A stretch of 64,000 nucleotides of DNA from Sphingobacterium sp. UBA2700 (GTDB taxonomy: Bacteria; Bacteroidota; Bacteroidia; Sphingobacteriales; Sphingobacteriaceae). The stretch lies in assembly GCA_002354335.1 (NCBI GenBank), contig DELI01000026.1, positions 39,384-103,383 on the forward strand, read 5' to 3'. The first letter of the stretch is position 1; each line of letters starts with the position of its first letter. Under the pieces are notes generated by a model. The model worked only from the letters and a program-made list of their open reading frames with translations, was not told where the DNA came from and did not search any database. The translations under genes and the position numbers were made by a program. This document shows, in pieces, positions 9,207-18,586 of the stretch.

Positions 9207-10139
9207 GTGAGGAAAATAAGTGTTATTGTACCGGTTTACAATGTTGAATTATTTTTAGACGCATGTCTTAAATCAATAGTTTCTCAGTCCTATAGAAACC
9301 TTGAAATCATCCTAGTTAACGACGGATCAACAGACACTTCCCTATTCATTTGTCAAAAATATAAAGAGATTGATGATAGAATAAAAATAATCAGCAAAGA
9401 AAACGGAGGATTGTCGAGTGCTAGAAATTTCGGTTTAGACTTTGTGACTGGAGATTATGTCGCATTTATCGATAGCGACGACATTCTACATCCCCAATTC
9501 TTTGAATATTTGGCAGCTAACATTGGGGAAGCCGACTATATTTTTTGCTTATTTAAGAAGTTTGAGGATGGCACTAATCCTGAGATGCAAATTGATGATT
9601 CTAAATTCGAGATTCAAGAGATTAGTAGGAAAGAGATGCTGACAAATCTAAATACTTTCCATTATCCGCATAGCATCATAGCATGTAATAAATTATACAA
9701 AGCCCATATTTGGTCTAACCTGCGTTTTCCAAACGGCAAAATACATGAAGATGAATTTGTCATCCATGAAGTTTTGCACAGGTGCAAAAGCATTAAGTTC
9801 CTTAACCTGGAGCTTTACTATTACCGACAAAGAAACTTTAGCATTACTTCAGGGGCAAAGTCAGAGAAAGCATTCTTAGACAGCCTGGAAGCACTACAAA
9901 ATCGTCTTCAATACTTCAAAAAGGAAGGTTTTAAAAGTGCGTACGACAAGCTTCAGGGAAAAATAATGTTCCTCACTACAGAAAAATACGTATCGCCAAA
10001 CAATCCAGCGTGGCGCGCTATAAGCTTTTCCGACATTCTAACAAACAAAACAATAGAACCTAAACTTCGATTGTTACTTTTAATTCGAAAAATCAGTGAA
10101 AACTGGTACTTAAATATCCAGAATCGAAAAAATAAATAA
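9207..10139 (+). CDS. Family 2 glycosyltransferase
   Basis: This is a 310-residue cytoplasmic inverting glycosyltransferase with a GT-A fold. The first strand is ISVIVPVYN, the nucleotide-binding NDGSTD motif is near residue 39, and the metal-binding DSDD is in FIDSDDIL near residue 92. The start is a GTG at 9207, chosen because the conserved KISVIVPVYN must be at the N-terminus and the upstream ATG at 9194 is followed at once by a stop. It is paired with the flippase 13 nt upstream. The donor and acceptor sugars are unknown. Confidence 0.9.
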   Translation: MRKISVIVPVYNVELFLDACLKSIVSQSYRNLEIILVNDGSTDTSLFICQKYKEIDDRIKIISKENGGLSSARNFGLDFVTGDYVAFIDSDDILHPQFFEYLAANIGEADYIFCLFKKFEDGTNPEMQIDDSKFEIQEISRKEMLTNLNTFHYPHSIIACNKLYKAHIWSNLRFPNGKIHEDEFVIHEVLHRCKSIKFLNLELYYYRQRNFSITSGAKSEKAFLDSLEALQNRLQYFKKEGFKSAYDKLQGKIMFLTTEKYVSPNNPAWRAISFSDILTNKTIEPKLRLLLLIRKISENWYLNIQNRKNK

Positions 10140-10188
10140 GCTCGCTAATGATTTTACCTCTAAACGGCTTTTAAAACTTGCACTTCAA

Positions 10189-10226
10189 CAAAAAAAATAG
10201 CCGCCCGTGATAAACAGGCGGCTATT
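10189..10226 (-). terminator. Intrinsic terminator of htpG
   Basis: Arms 10196-10205 and 10217-10226 are a perfect 10-bp inverted repeat (aatagccgcc). Read on the minus strand the stem is followed by an uninterrupted run of T, just past the htpG stop, giving a strong rho-independent terminator. Confidence 0.9.
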
Positions 10227-10248
10227 CTATATAAACTTAATCTTTCGA

Positions 10249-12138
10249 TTAGATCATCTCAACACTGCGTTTAACGAAAGCGGTTAAGTCTGCTCCTGTC
10301 AATAAACCTCTTGACAATAATGCTAAATCAAAAGCCTGTTTCGCTAACTTTTCGCCGTCCTCTTCTGAGGATTCAACGATACGTTTTACGAGTGGGTGGT
10401 TTCCATTAACAGTAACTTTATAGTTATCCGGTAGATTACCATAGAATCCCATACCACCGCCTGTTTTTGCCATATCTTTCATTCGACGCATAAACTCGTC
10501 CAAGGTGACAGACACTGGAAGATCATTTTCATTTAAAGCATCCACTTCTACCTTCATATCAGCTCTAGAGATCGCTTTTTCGAAGGTCTCACTAACCTTC
10601 TTACTTTGCTCTTCTGAAAGACTTAACTCAATCTTCTCGTCTTTTTCAATCAACTTATCGATGATATCGGCATCCACACGTTTTAGTTGTACCTTCTCCC
10701 CTCCTTTTTGCTCAAGGAATCCTGCAAAATGTGTATCTAGTGGTCCATCCAGATTTAATACATCATATCCTTTTGCCAAGGCTGGAGCAATGAAACCATC
10801 TTGCTGTGCTTTATCATTGGTATAGAGATAAACGATATTTCCGTTTTTGTCAACTTGGATATCCTTTACTTTCTCATAGAATTCTTTGATCGTGTAAGAA
10901 GCAGCCTGTGTATCCTGTAATAAACAAAAATCAATAGCCTTCTCTGCGAACTTCTCATCGCTCAACATACCGTATTTAATGAACAAACCGATGTCGTTCC
11001 ATTTTTCTTCGAAGCCTTTGCGATCAGATTTAAAGATCTCTTGAAGCTTGTCGGCAACTTTCTTAGTAATGTAGTTATTAATTTTCTTCACATTGCTATC
11101 CGCCTGTAGGAACGAGCGCGATACGTTCAATGGAATATCCGGAGAGTCAATGACTCCGTGTAATAGCATTAAGAACTCTGGAACGATATCTTTTACCTCG
11201 TCGGTAATAAACACCTGTCTTGAGTATAACTTGATCTTATTGCGTTGGATCTCTAAGTCGTTCTTAATCTTAGGGAAGTATAAGATACCGGTCAAGTTGA
11301 ACGGATAATCAACATTTAAGTGAATCCAGAACAATGGCTCGTCCATTGCATATGGATATAACTCACGATAGAAATCTAAATAGTCCTGATCAGTTAGCTC
11401 CGATGGCGATTTCGTCCAAGCAGGATTGGTATTATTGATGATATTGTCGACTTCAACCGTCTTATATTTTGGTTTTCCTTCTTCGTCTTCACCGTCGGGT
11501 TCTTGAGTAGACTTCGTACCGAAACGAATTGGAATCGGTAGAAACTTGGCGTATTTATCTAAGATCTCCTGGATTCTTGATTTATTTAAGAACTCGGTAG
11601 AATCCTCGTTGATATGAAGGATAACATCCGTTCCTCGGGTAGTTCTGCTACCAGTTGAAATCTCATATGTTGTACTACCATCACAAGTCCAGTGTGCCGG
11701 TTCAGCACCTTCCTGGTAAGACAACGATTCAATCTCCACGCGGTCTGCAACCATAAATGCAGAGTAGAATCCTAATCCAAAGCGACCAATGATCTCATTT
11801 GCATCATTCGCCTCCTTAAATTTCTCCATAAATTCCGTTGCTCCCGAAAAAGCAATCTGGTTAATATACTTTTTAATCTCCTCGGCAGTCATCCCGATAC
11901 CATGGTCTGAGATTGTAATCGTTTTTGCTGCTTCGTCAAACTTCACATCGACTGTTAAATCCCCTACCTCGCCAGCAAACTGACCTAAGGAACCTAAGCG
12001 TTTAATTTTTTGAGATGCATCAACTGCATTTGATACCAACTCACGTAAAAAGATCTCATTGTCCGAGTATAAAAACTTCTTGATTACCGGAAAAATATTC
12101 TCGGTATGGATGGAAATTGTACCTTTTTCTTCTTGCAT
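10249..12138 (-). CDS. htpG: Molecular chaperone HtpG (Hsp90)
   Basis: The 629-residue protein is a full-length bacterial Hsp90. The N-terminal GHKL ATPase motifs are visible: ELVSNAVDAS near residue 36, ISDHGIGMT near residue 77, and GRFGLGFYSAFMVAD near residue 118. The middle and C-terminal dimerisation domains follow. It folds and remodels client proteins in the cytoplasm in an ATP cycle. It is a single-gene unit with its own strong terminator, and the opposite-strand SUFU-like gene starts 153 bp upstream. No heat-shock operator is obvious in that gap. Confidence 0.97.
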   Translation of the reverse strand: MQEEKGTISIHTENIFPVIKKFLYSDNEIFLRELVSNAVDASQKIKRLGSLGQFAGEVGDLTVDVKFDEAAKTITISDHGIGMTAEEIKKYINQIAFSGATEFMEKFKEANDANEIIGRFGLGFYSAFMVADRVEIESLSYQEGAEPAHWTCDGSTTYEISTGSRTTRGTDVILHINEDSTEFLNKSRIQEILDKYAKFLPIPIRFGTKSTQEPDGEDEEGKPKYKTVEVDNIINNTNPAWTKSPSELTDQDYLDFYRELYPYAMDEPLFWIHLNVDYPFNLTGILYFPKIKNDLEIQRNKIKLYSRQVFITDEVKDIVPEFLMLLHGVIDSPDIPLNVSRSFLQADSNVKKINNYITKKVADKLQEIFKSDRKGFEEKWNDIGLFIKYGMLSDEKFAEKAIDFCLLQDTQAASYTIKEFYEKVKDIQVDKNGNIVYLYTNDKAQQDGFIAPALAKGYDVLNLDGPLDTHFAGFLEQKGGEKVQLKRVDADIIDKLIEKDEKIELSLSEEQSKKVSETFEKAISRADMKVEVDALNENDLPVSVTLDEFMRRMKDMAKTGGGMGFYGNLPDNYKVTVNGNHPLVKRIVESSEEDGEKLAKQAFDLALLSRGLLTGADLTAFVKRSVEMI

Positions 12139-12261
12139 ATGCTATATATGATTTATCGTTTTTTATTAAAAAATATTCTCCGTTAGTACACATCAATAGG
12201 CATTCCATTGTATTTTTTAAGTCATTTTGACAGCTAAAACTGCAATTATTACATAAAACCC

Positions 12262-12269
12262 TAAATTTG
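12262..12269 (+). promoter_or_regulatory. Bacteroidota -7 box (TAAATTTG)
   Basis: This matches TAnnTTTG exactly and lies 22 nt before the ATG at 12292. No well-spaced -33 TTTG was found: the nearest is at 12226-12229, 32 nt upstream of the box. Confidence 0.5.
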
Positions 12270-12291
12270 CGTGTAAACAAGACTGAAGAGC

Positions 12292-12861
12292 ATGCTTTTT
12301 AAGAAACCCGACTTTTTAAAATCTCCTATTGAACGCTATAGACAATCCATCGAGGAACGAATGCAGTCAAAAGCTCAGATTTACCGGGAAAAGAGTGCAC
12401 AAAAAAAGTTGCCTTTTGTTTACACTTTCGCCTTTCCTCAGCCCGAAGAACGATTGATAACCGCATTTTCCTATGGCGTCTCCTTCGCAAGCCATCCCGA
12501 GCGATTACAGCAAGTGGAACTGTGCTTACAGGTTGTATCGAATGAAATGAACTGGGTTCATATTGTTGGATATCTAGCAAATCAACTAAGGACGGATTGC
12601 CCTTTCAGAAAAGGAGAAATAATTAAGATTGGACAGCAGATAAGCCCAGATTCTGAGATGGACGCCTTTATTGTCGCAGAAGTTCAGTTTCTGAACGACA
12701 CTAGTCTGATCTACGACAGCAAAAAGTCCAAAGGCATTCAGTTGGTTCAGTTAATCCCGATCTATCAATCCGAGATTGTAAGTATTCAAAAGATGGGATT
12801 AGACCGCTTTTTACAAGCCATCAAAACTAGTTATCAACTAGTTGATAGAAAAGCTATTTAA
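12292..12861 (+). CDS. Suppressor-of-fused (SUFU) domain-like protein
   Basis: This is a 189-residue soluble protein without a signal peptide. The middle (about 60-130) has the pattern of the SUFU-like domain found in many bacterial proteins: a strand ELCLQVV, then NEMNWVHIVGYLANQL, then FRKGEIIKIGQQI and a later LIPIYQSE segment. Bacterial SUFU-domain proteins are often linked to immunity against toxins or to contact-dependent systems, but no toxin lies nearby, so function is open. The match is from memory of the domain pattern and is moderate. Confidence 0.6.
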   Translation: MLFKKPDFLKSPIERYRQSIEERMQSKAQIYREKSAQKKLPFVYTFAFPQPEERLITAFSYGVSFASHPERLQQVELCLQVVSNEMNWVHIVGYLANQLRTDCPFRKGEIIKIGQQISPDSEMDAFIVAEVQFLNDTSLIYDSKKSKGIQLVQLIPIYQSEIVSIQKMGLDRFLQAIKTSYQLVDRKAI

Positions 12862-12947
12862 TTTTTTTTTCATTTCATTGTAGCGTAATGATTGACGCTT
12901 CCGTATTGTTGTTGAACGTTCAAAAAAATGATTGACAGGAGAATAAT

Positions 12948-13643
12948 ATGAAAAACATGAAAAAGACGCATTTTTTAATCGTGATAGTGTTAGCCATCTT
13001 TACAATGAGCAGTTGTTTGAAAGATGATGCACAACCAACGCCACAGGCAATAGTAACCTTATTGAACTCATACCCAGACGCATCAGATGTCTATTACCAA
13101 ATGGACGGTCGTATAATCAATAATGTGAGTTTTCCATATAAGACTTATACGTCATTTCGCGCCTTCCCCGGAAGCAAGCGATTGGAAGTGATGAGCCGTT
13201 TGGAAAATAAGATGTTGATTGATACCACAATGAACTACGCAGATTCTACCTTCTATACAGGTTTTGTATATGGTGCGGTAGGAAAACCAAAGTTCATCAG
13301 AACAACTGATTCGCCAGTTGAAAACTTAGGCGAAAAAGCAGCAGCACGCTTTGTTCAACTTGGAAATGGCGTAGCAAAAGTTACATTCCAAATTGGAGAT
13401 CAAGAGGTAGCAGCATTTAAAGATCGCGTACAGGAAAATAAAAACACGGTGTCAGAAGCACAGATATTCCGCCCAATCAATACAGGGACTTTTAAAGTTA
13501 CTGCAAAAGACGAGCAAGGAAACATTGTTGCAGAGCGAGAAGACATCGTTTTCAAAAAAGGTTTATATTATACCTTTGCCCTGATGGGAACAAAAGGAGA
13601 CTCGGAAAAACCACTTTATATAGGGTATTTACCGGCAGAATAA
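12948..13643 (+). CDS. DUF4397 domain lipoprotein
   Basis: The 231-residue protein has a lipoprotein signal with lipobox MSSC (Cys23), so it is probably anchored to the outer membrane and may face the surface because the next residues are LKDDA. The mature part carries the AIVTLLNSYPDASDVYYQMDG beginning typical of DUF4397 and a second beta-rich half (ARFVQLGNGVAKVTFQIG). The role is unknown; this family is common in Sphingobacteriaceae. An AGGAGA sequence 6 nt before the ATG is a rare good ribosome site here and supports the start at Met1 over Met4. It is followed by a strong terminator. Confidence 0.8.
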   Translation: MKNMKKTHFLIVIVLAIFTMSSCLKDDAQPTPQAIVTLLNSYPDASDVYYQMDGRIINNVSFPYKTYTSFRAFPGSKRLEVMSRLENKMLIDTTMNYADSTFYTGFVYGAVGKPKFIRTTDSPVENLGEKAAARFVQLGNGVAKVTFQIGDQEVAAFKDRVQENKNTVSEAQIFRPINTGTFKVTAKDEQGNIVAEREDIVFKKGLYYTFALMGTKGDSEKPLYIGYLPAE

Positions 13644-13672
13644 GGCAGCTTTACAATACATCCATAATTTGG

Positions 13673-13705
13673 AAGGCCCATATTTTATGGGCTTTTCTTA
13701 TTTTT
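13673..13705 (+). terminator. Intrinsic terminator after the DUF4397 gene
   Basis: Arms 13673-13682 and 13686-13695 (core gcccata/tatgggc, one G-T pair) enclose a ttt loop and run into a T-rich tail ending at 13705. Confidence 0.85.
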
Positions 13706-13726
13706 ACGCTATTGTAAACAAAAAAC

Positions 13727-14203
13727 ATGAACCTATCTAAACCACAAGTCGACGAGTCCTTTCGCGTGTTGCATAAAAAAGCACATGAATTTGTCACCGA
13801 TCAGCATGAGATCCTAACGGAGGACTTCTCTTTCGGTGCTTATGATCACTACAGCTTAGATGCTGACGAATCCAACATTATTTTTATCAAAGATGGCGTT
13901 GAAGTACTGAAAGTTGCATATCAAGCAGTGGGTACATTGTACGAGGAAAGTGGATTGTGGACCTGGCGTTGGGATAATCCGGAAATAGCACCCTCCGAGA
14001 GAGAGGAACTTGAGGTTATTAAAAACTACGGTGACTTTTTCAATTACGGCATGCTGACCCAAGCACAATGGCCAGCATCCGAGGCCGATGCCTGGGCGGT
14101 TACCGCAATCGCCGCTTATCTTCGCGGAGGCAAAGGTATTTTCAAGATACAGATTGATGGCTCGCCACATTTTGTTTATTTTGAAAAAATCCTGACCACT
14201 TAG
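13727..14203 (+). CDS. Uncharacterised protein, DUF6882-like
   Basis: The 158-residue soluble protein has no signal peptide or membrane segment. It has a Trp-rich strand GLWTWRWDNPEI around residues 75-86, an acidic middle and a C-terminal helix-strand pair ending in HFVYFEKI. The TWxW.N pattern and the ITAIAAYLRGGKGIFKI-like segment resemble DUF6882, known mostly from hypothetical proteins. No function can be assigned. It lies between a terminator and smc, 83 bp upstream of smc on the same strand. Confidence 0.6.
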   Translation: MNLSKPQVDESFRVLHKKAHEFVTDQHEILTEDFSFGAYDHYSLDADESNIIFIKDGVEVLKVAYQAVGTLYEESGLWTWRWDNPEIAPSEREELEVIKNYGDFFNYGMLTQAQWPASEADAWAVTAIAAYLRGGKGIFKIQIDGSPHFVYFEKILTT

Positions 14204-14286
14204 GAATCAGGAATATGCGATACTTTCAACAATGAGCGAAATTCACTATTTTCGCAGGATATTTTTTTATACGGAAAACACTTTAG

Positions 14287-17200
14287 ATGCAGTTAACGAA
14301 GTTAGAAATCAAAGGATTTAAGAGTTTTGGTGACAAGGTTGTAATCAACTTCAATGAAGGCGTAACGGCCATTGTAGGGCCAAATGGATGTGGCAAATCT
14401 AATGTTGTTGATGCCATACGTTGGGTGTTAGGTGAACAAAGTACGCGTACATTGCGTTCCGAGAAGATGGAGAATATTATCTTCAATGGCACCAAGAACC
14501 GTAAGGCTGCGAATCTTGCCGAAGTATCTTTAACCTTCGACAATACTAAAAGTATTTTGCCGACGGAATTTACGACGGTAACCATTACAAGAAAACTTTT
14601 CCGCACCGGAGAAAGTGAATATCGCTTAAACGATGTCAAATGTCGTTTGAAAGATATTACCGATCTATTCCTTGATACCGGTGTTGGTGCTGACACCTAC
14701 TCGATTATCGAATTGAAGATGATTGATGAAATCATCGCTAATAAAGATAATTCCCGCCGAAACCTTTTCGAAGAAGCTTCGGGTATATCAAAATATAAAG
14801 TTCGTAAAAAACAGACCTTAGCCAAGCTTAAGGATACAGAAGCTGACCTCTCACGTGTCGATGACTTGATGTTCGAAATTAATAAGAACCTGAAGTCTTT
14901 AGAAAACCAAGCAAAGAAAGCTGACAAGTACTTTACGCTTAAAGAAGAATATCGCGAAGCAAGTATCGGATTGGCCTACTATCGTTTGGAGAACTTCCAC
15001 ACTGATCTAGAGCGCATCCAAGAGCAAGAAAACCAACAGAAGGAGCAGCTACAGGAAACTGTCGCACAGATTGCGTCCAAAGAAACGGTTTTACAGACCC
15101 AGAAGAACGACATCCTTGCCAAAGAGAAAAATCTAGCAACACAGCAAAAGGTTACTCACGAGTATACCAACAAGATCCGCGCATTAGAATCAGATGAAAA
15201 GCTGAAGAATGCCAAGATGATCCATCTGCAAGAAAAGGAAACTCGTTTAAATAATGATATTGCAACTGATAAGCAACAGCTAACTCAAATAGAATATAGC
15301 GTAAAACGCTTGAACGAGGAGTTATTCGAAGAGCAGAACAAGCTCGATGACATCAAGCAAGACCTGGAAAACAATAAACTCGAGGTCGAAGAACTTCGCG
15401 GACAACAACAATCTGCGAAAGGAAAACTTGACAGTTTTACGAAGGACAACGCGGAACTTCAGAACAACATATACCGTTTAGAAAAAGATATTGCCGTTTT
15501 AGGTATCCAAAAAGATGCCTTAGAGCAAGAATCCCTACGTACGGCTAATGACGCAATCGCAAAAGAGGCGGAACTCAATCAATTCAGTCTTGTGGTTGCC
15601 GAATTGGAAGAACGTGTCAATATCCAACAAGAGCAGTTTGACGCAGCGCTTCATACAGAAGAGCAATTGCAGCAACAAATTGAAGAAACGGAAGATAATA
15701 TCCGTCAATTTACCAGCGAACTCAATAGAGAGTCTCGCGTTGTCGATGCCAAACAAAACGAATACAACCTAACGAAATCCCTTGTCGATAATCTCGAAGG
15801 GTTTCCTGAGTCCATTCGCTTCTTACGAAAGAATGCCGGCTGGAAAAAGCAATATCCTCTATTTTCGGATATCCTCTTCTGTAAGGAAGACTACCGTGTG
15901 GCTATCGAGAACTTCCTCGAACCGATTATGAACCACTATGTGGTGGACCTGAAAGAGGATGCTGTAAAAGCAATCAACCTCCTAAGTGACTCATCACGCG
16001 GACGAGCTAATTTCTTTATCCTAGAAGCCGTAAAACAGCTTCCTGCGGCAGAAGAGATTAACAATAATGACAGTCGCTTAATATCTGCAATGGATGTCAT
16101 ATCGGTTGATGAAAAGTTTAAGACCCTATGTACTATCCTGCTTGACGGCGTTTATCTTCTTAAATCAGAAGATGACATCAGTCTGGAATCCGATTTACCG
16201 ACAGACAATATCACCACTCTTCATAAAGATGGTAAGTTCTCCAAAACCAAGCTAGGCCTTTCTGGAGGTTCCGTAGGATTATTCGAAGGTAAGCGTATCG
16301 GACGTGCGAAGAATTTAGAAATCCTTGCCAAGGAGATCAAAACGCTAAATCAGCGTATTCTGGAGTTACAAGAAAACCTGCGTGTAGAAAACGAGAAACT
16401 TATCCGCTTGAAAGGAGGTTCTCAACGTGTCTTTATCGAAGAACAACGTGTGCAACTAAACCGCCTGACAAATGAGCTGGTATCTGTCAAAACGAAACAG
16501 GAACAATACCAAACGTTCATCAATAACAGCCAGAATAGAAAACAGGACATTGAAACCAAGATCGCATCTATCCTTGTCGAGCTTGAGAAAGCAGAACCTG
16601 AACTGCAGGATTTCAAATTGAAGGCTTCAACTAATCAAGACGAATTAGTACTCCTACAACAACAATACCAAGACATTTCTGAAATCCTGTCGGAGAGATC
16701 AGCGATTTTTAACAATGCCAATATCAAATTCCATCAGCAGCAAAGTAAAGTTTCTACGCTACTGAAAGACTTAGAATACCGTGAGCATCAAAAGGACAGC
16801 TTGCTTGAACGTATTGAAAAGAACAGTCAAGAATTCGATCAAGTAAAGAAAGAGATTATAGAATCTGTCAACACGGGCACAAAGGACGAGATTGATCTGG
16901 CTGCGATGTATGAGCAAAAGGAACTGTATGAGAAAGGTCTGAAGGAAATTGAAGATGATTTCTATGCGAGTCGCCAAGAGATCAATGATCTGGAGGAAAG
17001 TATCGGACAGCTGCGCCGCAACAAAGACATTTCCGACACCATCATCAACGAGTATAAAGACAAGAAAACGTCACTTCAAATCGAGCTAAATGCGCTTAAA
17101 GAGCGTCTATCTGTAGAGTTCAATATCGAGTTACAAGATTTATTGGAACAGGAAGTTCCGGAAGATCGTCTTCCATTTGAAGAGCTGCATACTAAATGTA

Positions 17201-17832
17201 ATAAACTGAAAAAGCAACTGGACGATTACGGTACGATCAATCCAATGGCAAAAGAAGCCTATGATGAGATGTTCGAACGACATGGCTTTATCGACAAGGA
17301 GAAAACCGACCTCATGGATGCTAAAGCATCCTTACTGAGCACGATCTCAGAGATCGACCAATCTGCAAACGATAAATTCATGTACGCATTTACGACTGTG
17401 CGCGAAAACTTCGTGAAAGTATTCCGTTCGCTATTTAATGAGGAAGACTCCTGTGATATCGTATTAAGCGATCCTAACAACCCATTAGAGTCTGATATTG
17501 ATATTATCGCAAGACCGAAAGGAAAACGCCCATTGTCGATTAATCAGCTCTCCGGTGGTGAAAAAACACTGACCTCCACTGCCCTATTGTTTTCGCTTTA
17601 CCTTTTGAAGCCAGCACCGTTCTGTATCTTCGATGAGGTAGACGCTCCGTTAGATGATACTAACATTGATAAATTCAATAATATCATCCGCGAATTCTCC
17701 AACCAATCGCAGTTTATTGTGGTATCTCACAACAAACGCACGATCGCAAGCACCGATATCATCTACGGTGTAACCATGGTTGAGCAAGGTGTTTCCAGAG
17801 TAGTAGCAGTGGATTTGAGGGATGTAGCTTAA
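14287..17832 (+). CDS. smc: Chromosome segregation protein SMC
   Basis: This 1181-residue protein is a full-length bacterial SMC. Walker A is GPNGCGKSN at 31-39. Two long coiled-coil arms flank a hinge around residues 510-660, where the sequence turns to LEGFPESIRFL and LFSDILFCKEDYRVAIENFLEP. The ABC signature LSGGEK starts at 1088 and Walker B contains Asp1116-Glu1117 (FDEVDAPLDD). As an ATP-driven dimer with ScpAB it organises and separates the chromosome. scpA and scpB are not in this window. The array B repeats begin only a few bases after its stop. Confidence 0.97.
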   Translation: MQLTKLEIKGFKSFGDKVVINFNEGVTAIVGPNGCGKSNVVDAIRWVLGEQSTRTLRSEKMENIIFNGTKNRKAANLAEVSLTFDNTKSILPTEFTTVTITRKLFRTGESEYRLNDVKCRLKDITDLFLDTGVGADTYSIIELKMIDEIIANKDNSRRNLFEEASGISKYKVRKKQTLAKLKDTEADLSRVDDLMFEINKNLKSLENQAKKADKYFTLKEEYREASIGLAYYRLENFHTDLERIQEQENQQKEQLQETVAQIASKETVLQTQKNDILAKEKNLATQQKVTHEYTNKIRALESDEKLKNAKMIHLQEKETRLNNDIATDKQQLTQIEYSVKRLNEELFEEQNKLDDIKQDLENNKLEVEELRGQQQSAKGKLDSFTKDNAELQNNIYRLEKDIAVLGIQKDALEQESLRTANDAIAKEAELNQFSLVVAELEERVNIQQEQFDAALHTEEQLQQQIEETEDNIRQFTSELNRESRVVDAKQNEYNLTKSLVDNLEGFPESIRFLRKNAGWKKQYPLFSDILFCKEDYRVAIENFLEPIMNHYVVDLKEDAVKAINLLSDSSRGRANFFILEAVKQLPAAEEINNNDSRLISAMDVISVDEKFKTLCTILLDGVYLLKSEDDISLESDLPTDNITTLHKDGKFSKTKLGLSGGSVGLFEGKRIGRAKNLEILAKEIKTLNQRILELQENLRVENEKLIRLKGGSQRVFIEEQRVQLNRLTNELVSVKTKQEQYQTFINNSQNRKQDIETKIASILVELEKAEPELQDFKLKASTNQDELVLLQQQYQDISEILSERSAIFNNANIKFHQQQSKVSTLLKDLEYREHQKDSLLERIEKNSQEFDQVKKEIIESVNTGTKDEIDLAAMYEQKELYEKGLKEIEDDFYASRQEINDLEESIGQLRRNKDISDTIINEYKDKKTSLQIELNALKERLSVEFNIELQDLLEQEVPEDRLPFEELHTKCNKLKKQLDDYGTINPMAKEAYDEMFERHGFIDKEKTDLMDAKASLLSTISEIDQSANDKFMYAFTTVRENFVKVFRSLFNEEDSCDIVLSDPNNPLESDIDIIARPKGKRPLSINQLSGGEKTLTSTALLFSLYLLKPAPFCIFDEVDAPLDDTNIDKFNNIIREFSNQSQFIVVSHNKRTIASTDIIYGVTMVEQGVSRVVAVDLRDVA

Positions 17833-17839
17833 TATAGAT

Positions 17840-18300
17840 TTTAGATATAAGATTTGAGATATTAGAGCATGGCTTTCAATGTAAAATATTAGAACATGCC
17901 TTTCGATGTAGAAACGGAAAAATAGTCTTGAACCAGGAAAGGAAGGATATAAAGATGAGCAGGATCCTGCATATCTTAATATCCTTCCTTTCCTGGTTCA
18001 AGACAACACGCCCAATCTTGCTAATCCCTAAATCCTTCCTTTCTTGTTTCAAGACAACAAGCCCGATCTTGCTAATCCCTATATCCTTCCTTTCTTTGTT
18101 CAAGACAACACGCCCGATCTTACTAATCCCTAAATCCTTCCTTTCTTGGTTCAAGACAATACGCCCGATCTTGCTTATCCCTAAATCCTTCCTTTCTTGG
18201 TTCAAAGACAAAAAAGCTGTCAATCCTTTCATCCTTCCGTTCCTTGATTCAAAAACTACCGCCATACTCTAATGTCTAATATCTCACCTCTAATATCTAA
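17840..18300. repeat. Inverted-repeat-bounded tandem array B (51-bp period)
   Basis: Outer arms at about 17840-17872 and 18262-18300 are imperfect inverted copies (tagagcatgg against ccatactcta, with a 7-bp insertion in the right arm). A short direct repeat lies at 17861-17883 and 17888-17910. An inverted copy of the core (gtcttgaaccagg, from 17925) is followed by a gcaggatcctgc palindrome at 17959-17970 and then direct copies of the core whose caagac ends fall at 17999, 18050, 18101, 18152 and 18203, an exact 51-bp period. A weaker last copy follows near 18248. It occupies the whole gap between convergent smc and a small membrane-protein gene. Confidence 0.9.
17925..18004. repeat. 80-bp near-palindrome within array B
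   Basis: Arms 17925-17950 and 17979-18004 are a perfect 26-bp inverted repeat. The 28-bp centre is itself nearly palindromic around gcaggatcctgc (17959-17970). The whole could form one long hairpin in RNA or a cruciform in DNA. Confidence 0.92.
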
Positions 18301-18302
18301 TC

Positions 18303-18485
18303 TCACTTTTTCCTATTCAGCCAGCCTGTAGAGTTAAAATAATAGTAACCATTCAATCCCAATAAAATTAACAGACAGAGTACACCGATTATCTTATGGA
18401 TAACCTCATTTCCGAGAAAAAAATAGATTGATGTCAACAGTGCGAAGACAGAGATCAGCAGCAGTTGTATCTTATTGTAACTCAT
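18303..18485 (-). CDS. Small two-helix membrane protein
   Basis: The 60-residue protein consists of two hydrophobic segments (about residues 6-24 and 30-48) joined by a short polar turn, followed by a Trp-containing basic tail (GWLNRKK). It is probably an inner-membrane protein with both ends in the cytoplasm. I do not recognise the family. Small size makes it uncertain, but the ATG, the clean hydrophobic pattern and the positive-inside tail favour a real gene. A terminator separates it from the large DUF1080 gene upstream on the same strand. Confidence 0.65.
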   Translation of the reverse strand: MSYNKIQLLLISVFALLTSIYFFLGNEVIHKIIGVLCLLILLGLNGYYYFNSTGWLNRKK

Positions 18486-18529
18486 AACAAATAATTGGTT
18501 TTACGAATTAAATATAACCAATACCCTAT

Positions 18530-18563
18530 ACAAAAACAAAGAGGCGGTCTCTCAACCGCCTCT
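18530..18563 (-). terminator. Intrinsic terminator after the HEAT/DUF1080 gene
   Basis: Arms 18540-18548 and 18555-18563 (agaggcggt) are perfectly complementary with a 6-nt loop. On the minus strand the stem is followed by ttgtttttg, just past the stop at 18587. Confidence 0.85.
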
Positions 18564-18586
18564 CTCGTAAATAAAGCCTAATTTAC

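Noticed and set aside
17876..18265. A 129-codon minus-strand frame with 17-residue repeats (NQERKDLGISKIGR)
   Set aside because: The 51-bp repeat period is a multiple of three, so any open frame persists through array B. The opposite strand is also open (17928-18272). There is no ribosome site and the frame is explained by the repeat.
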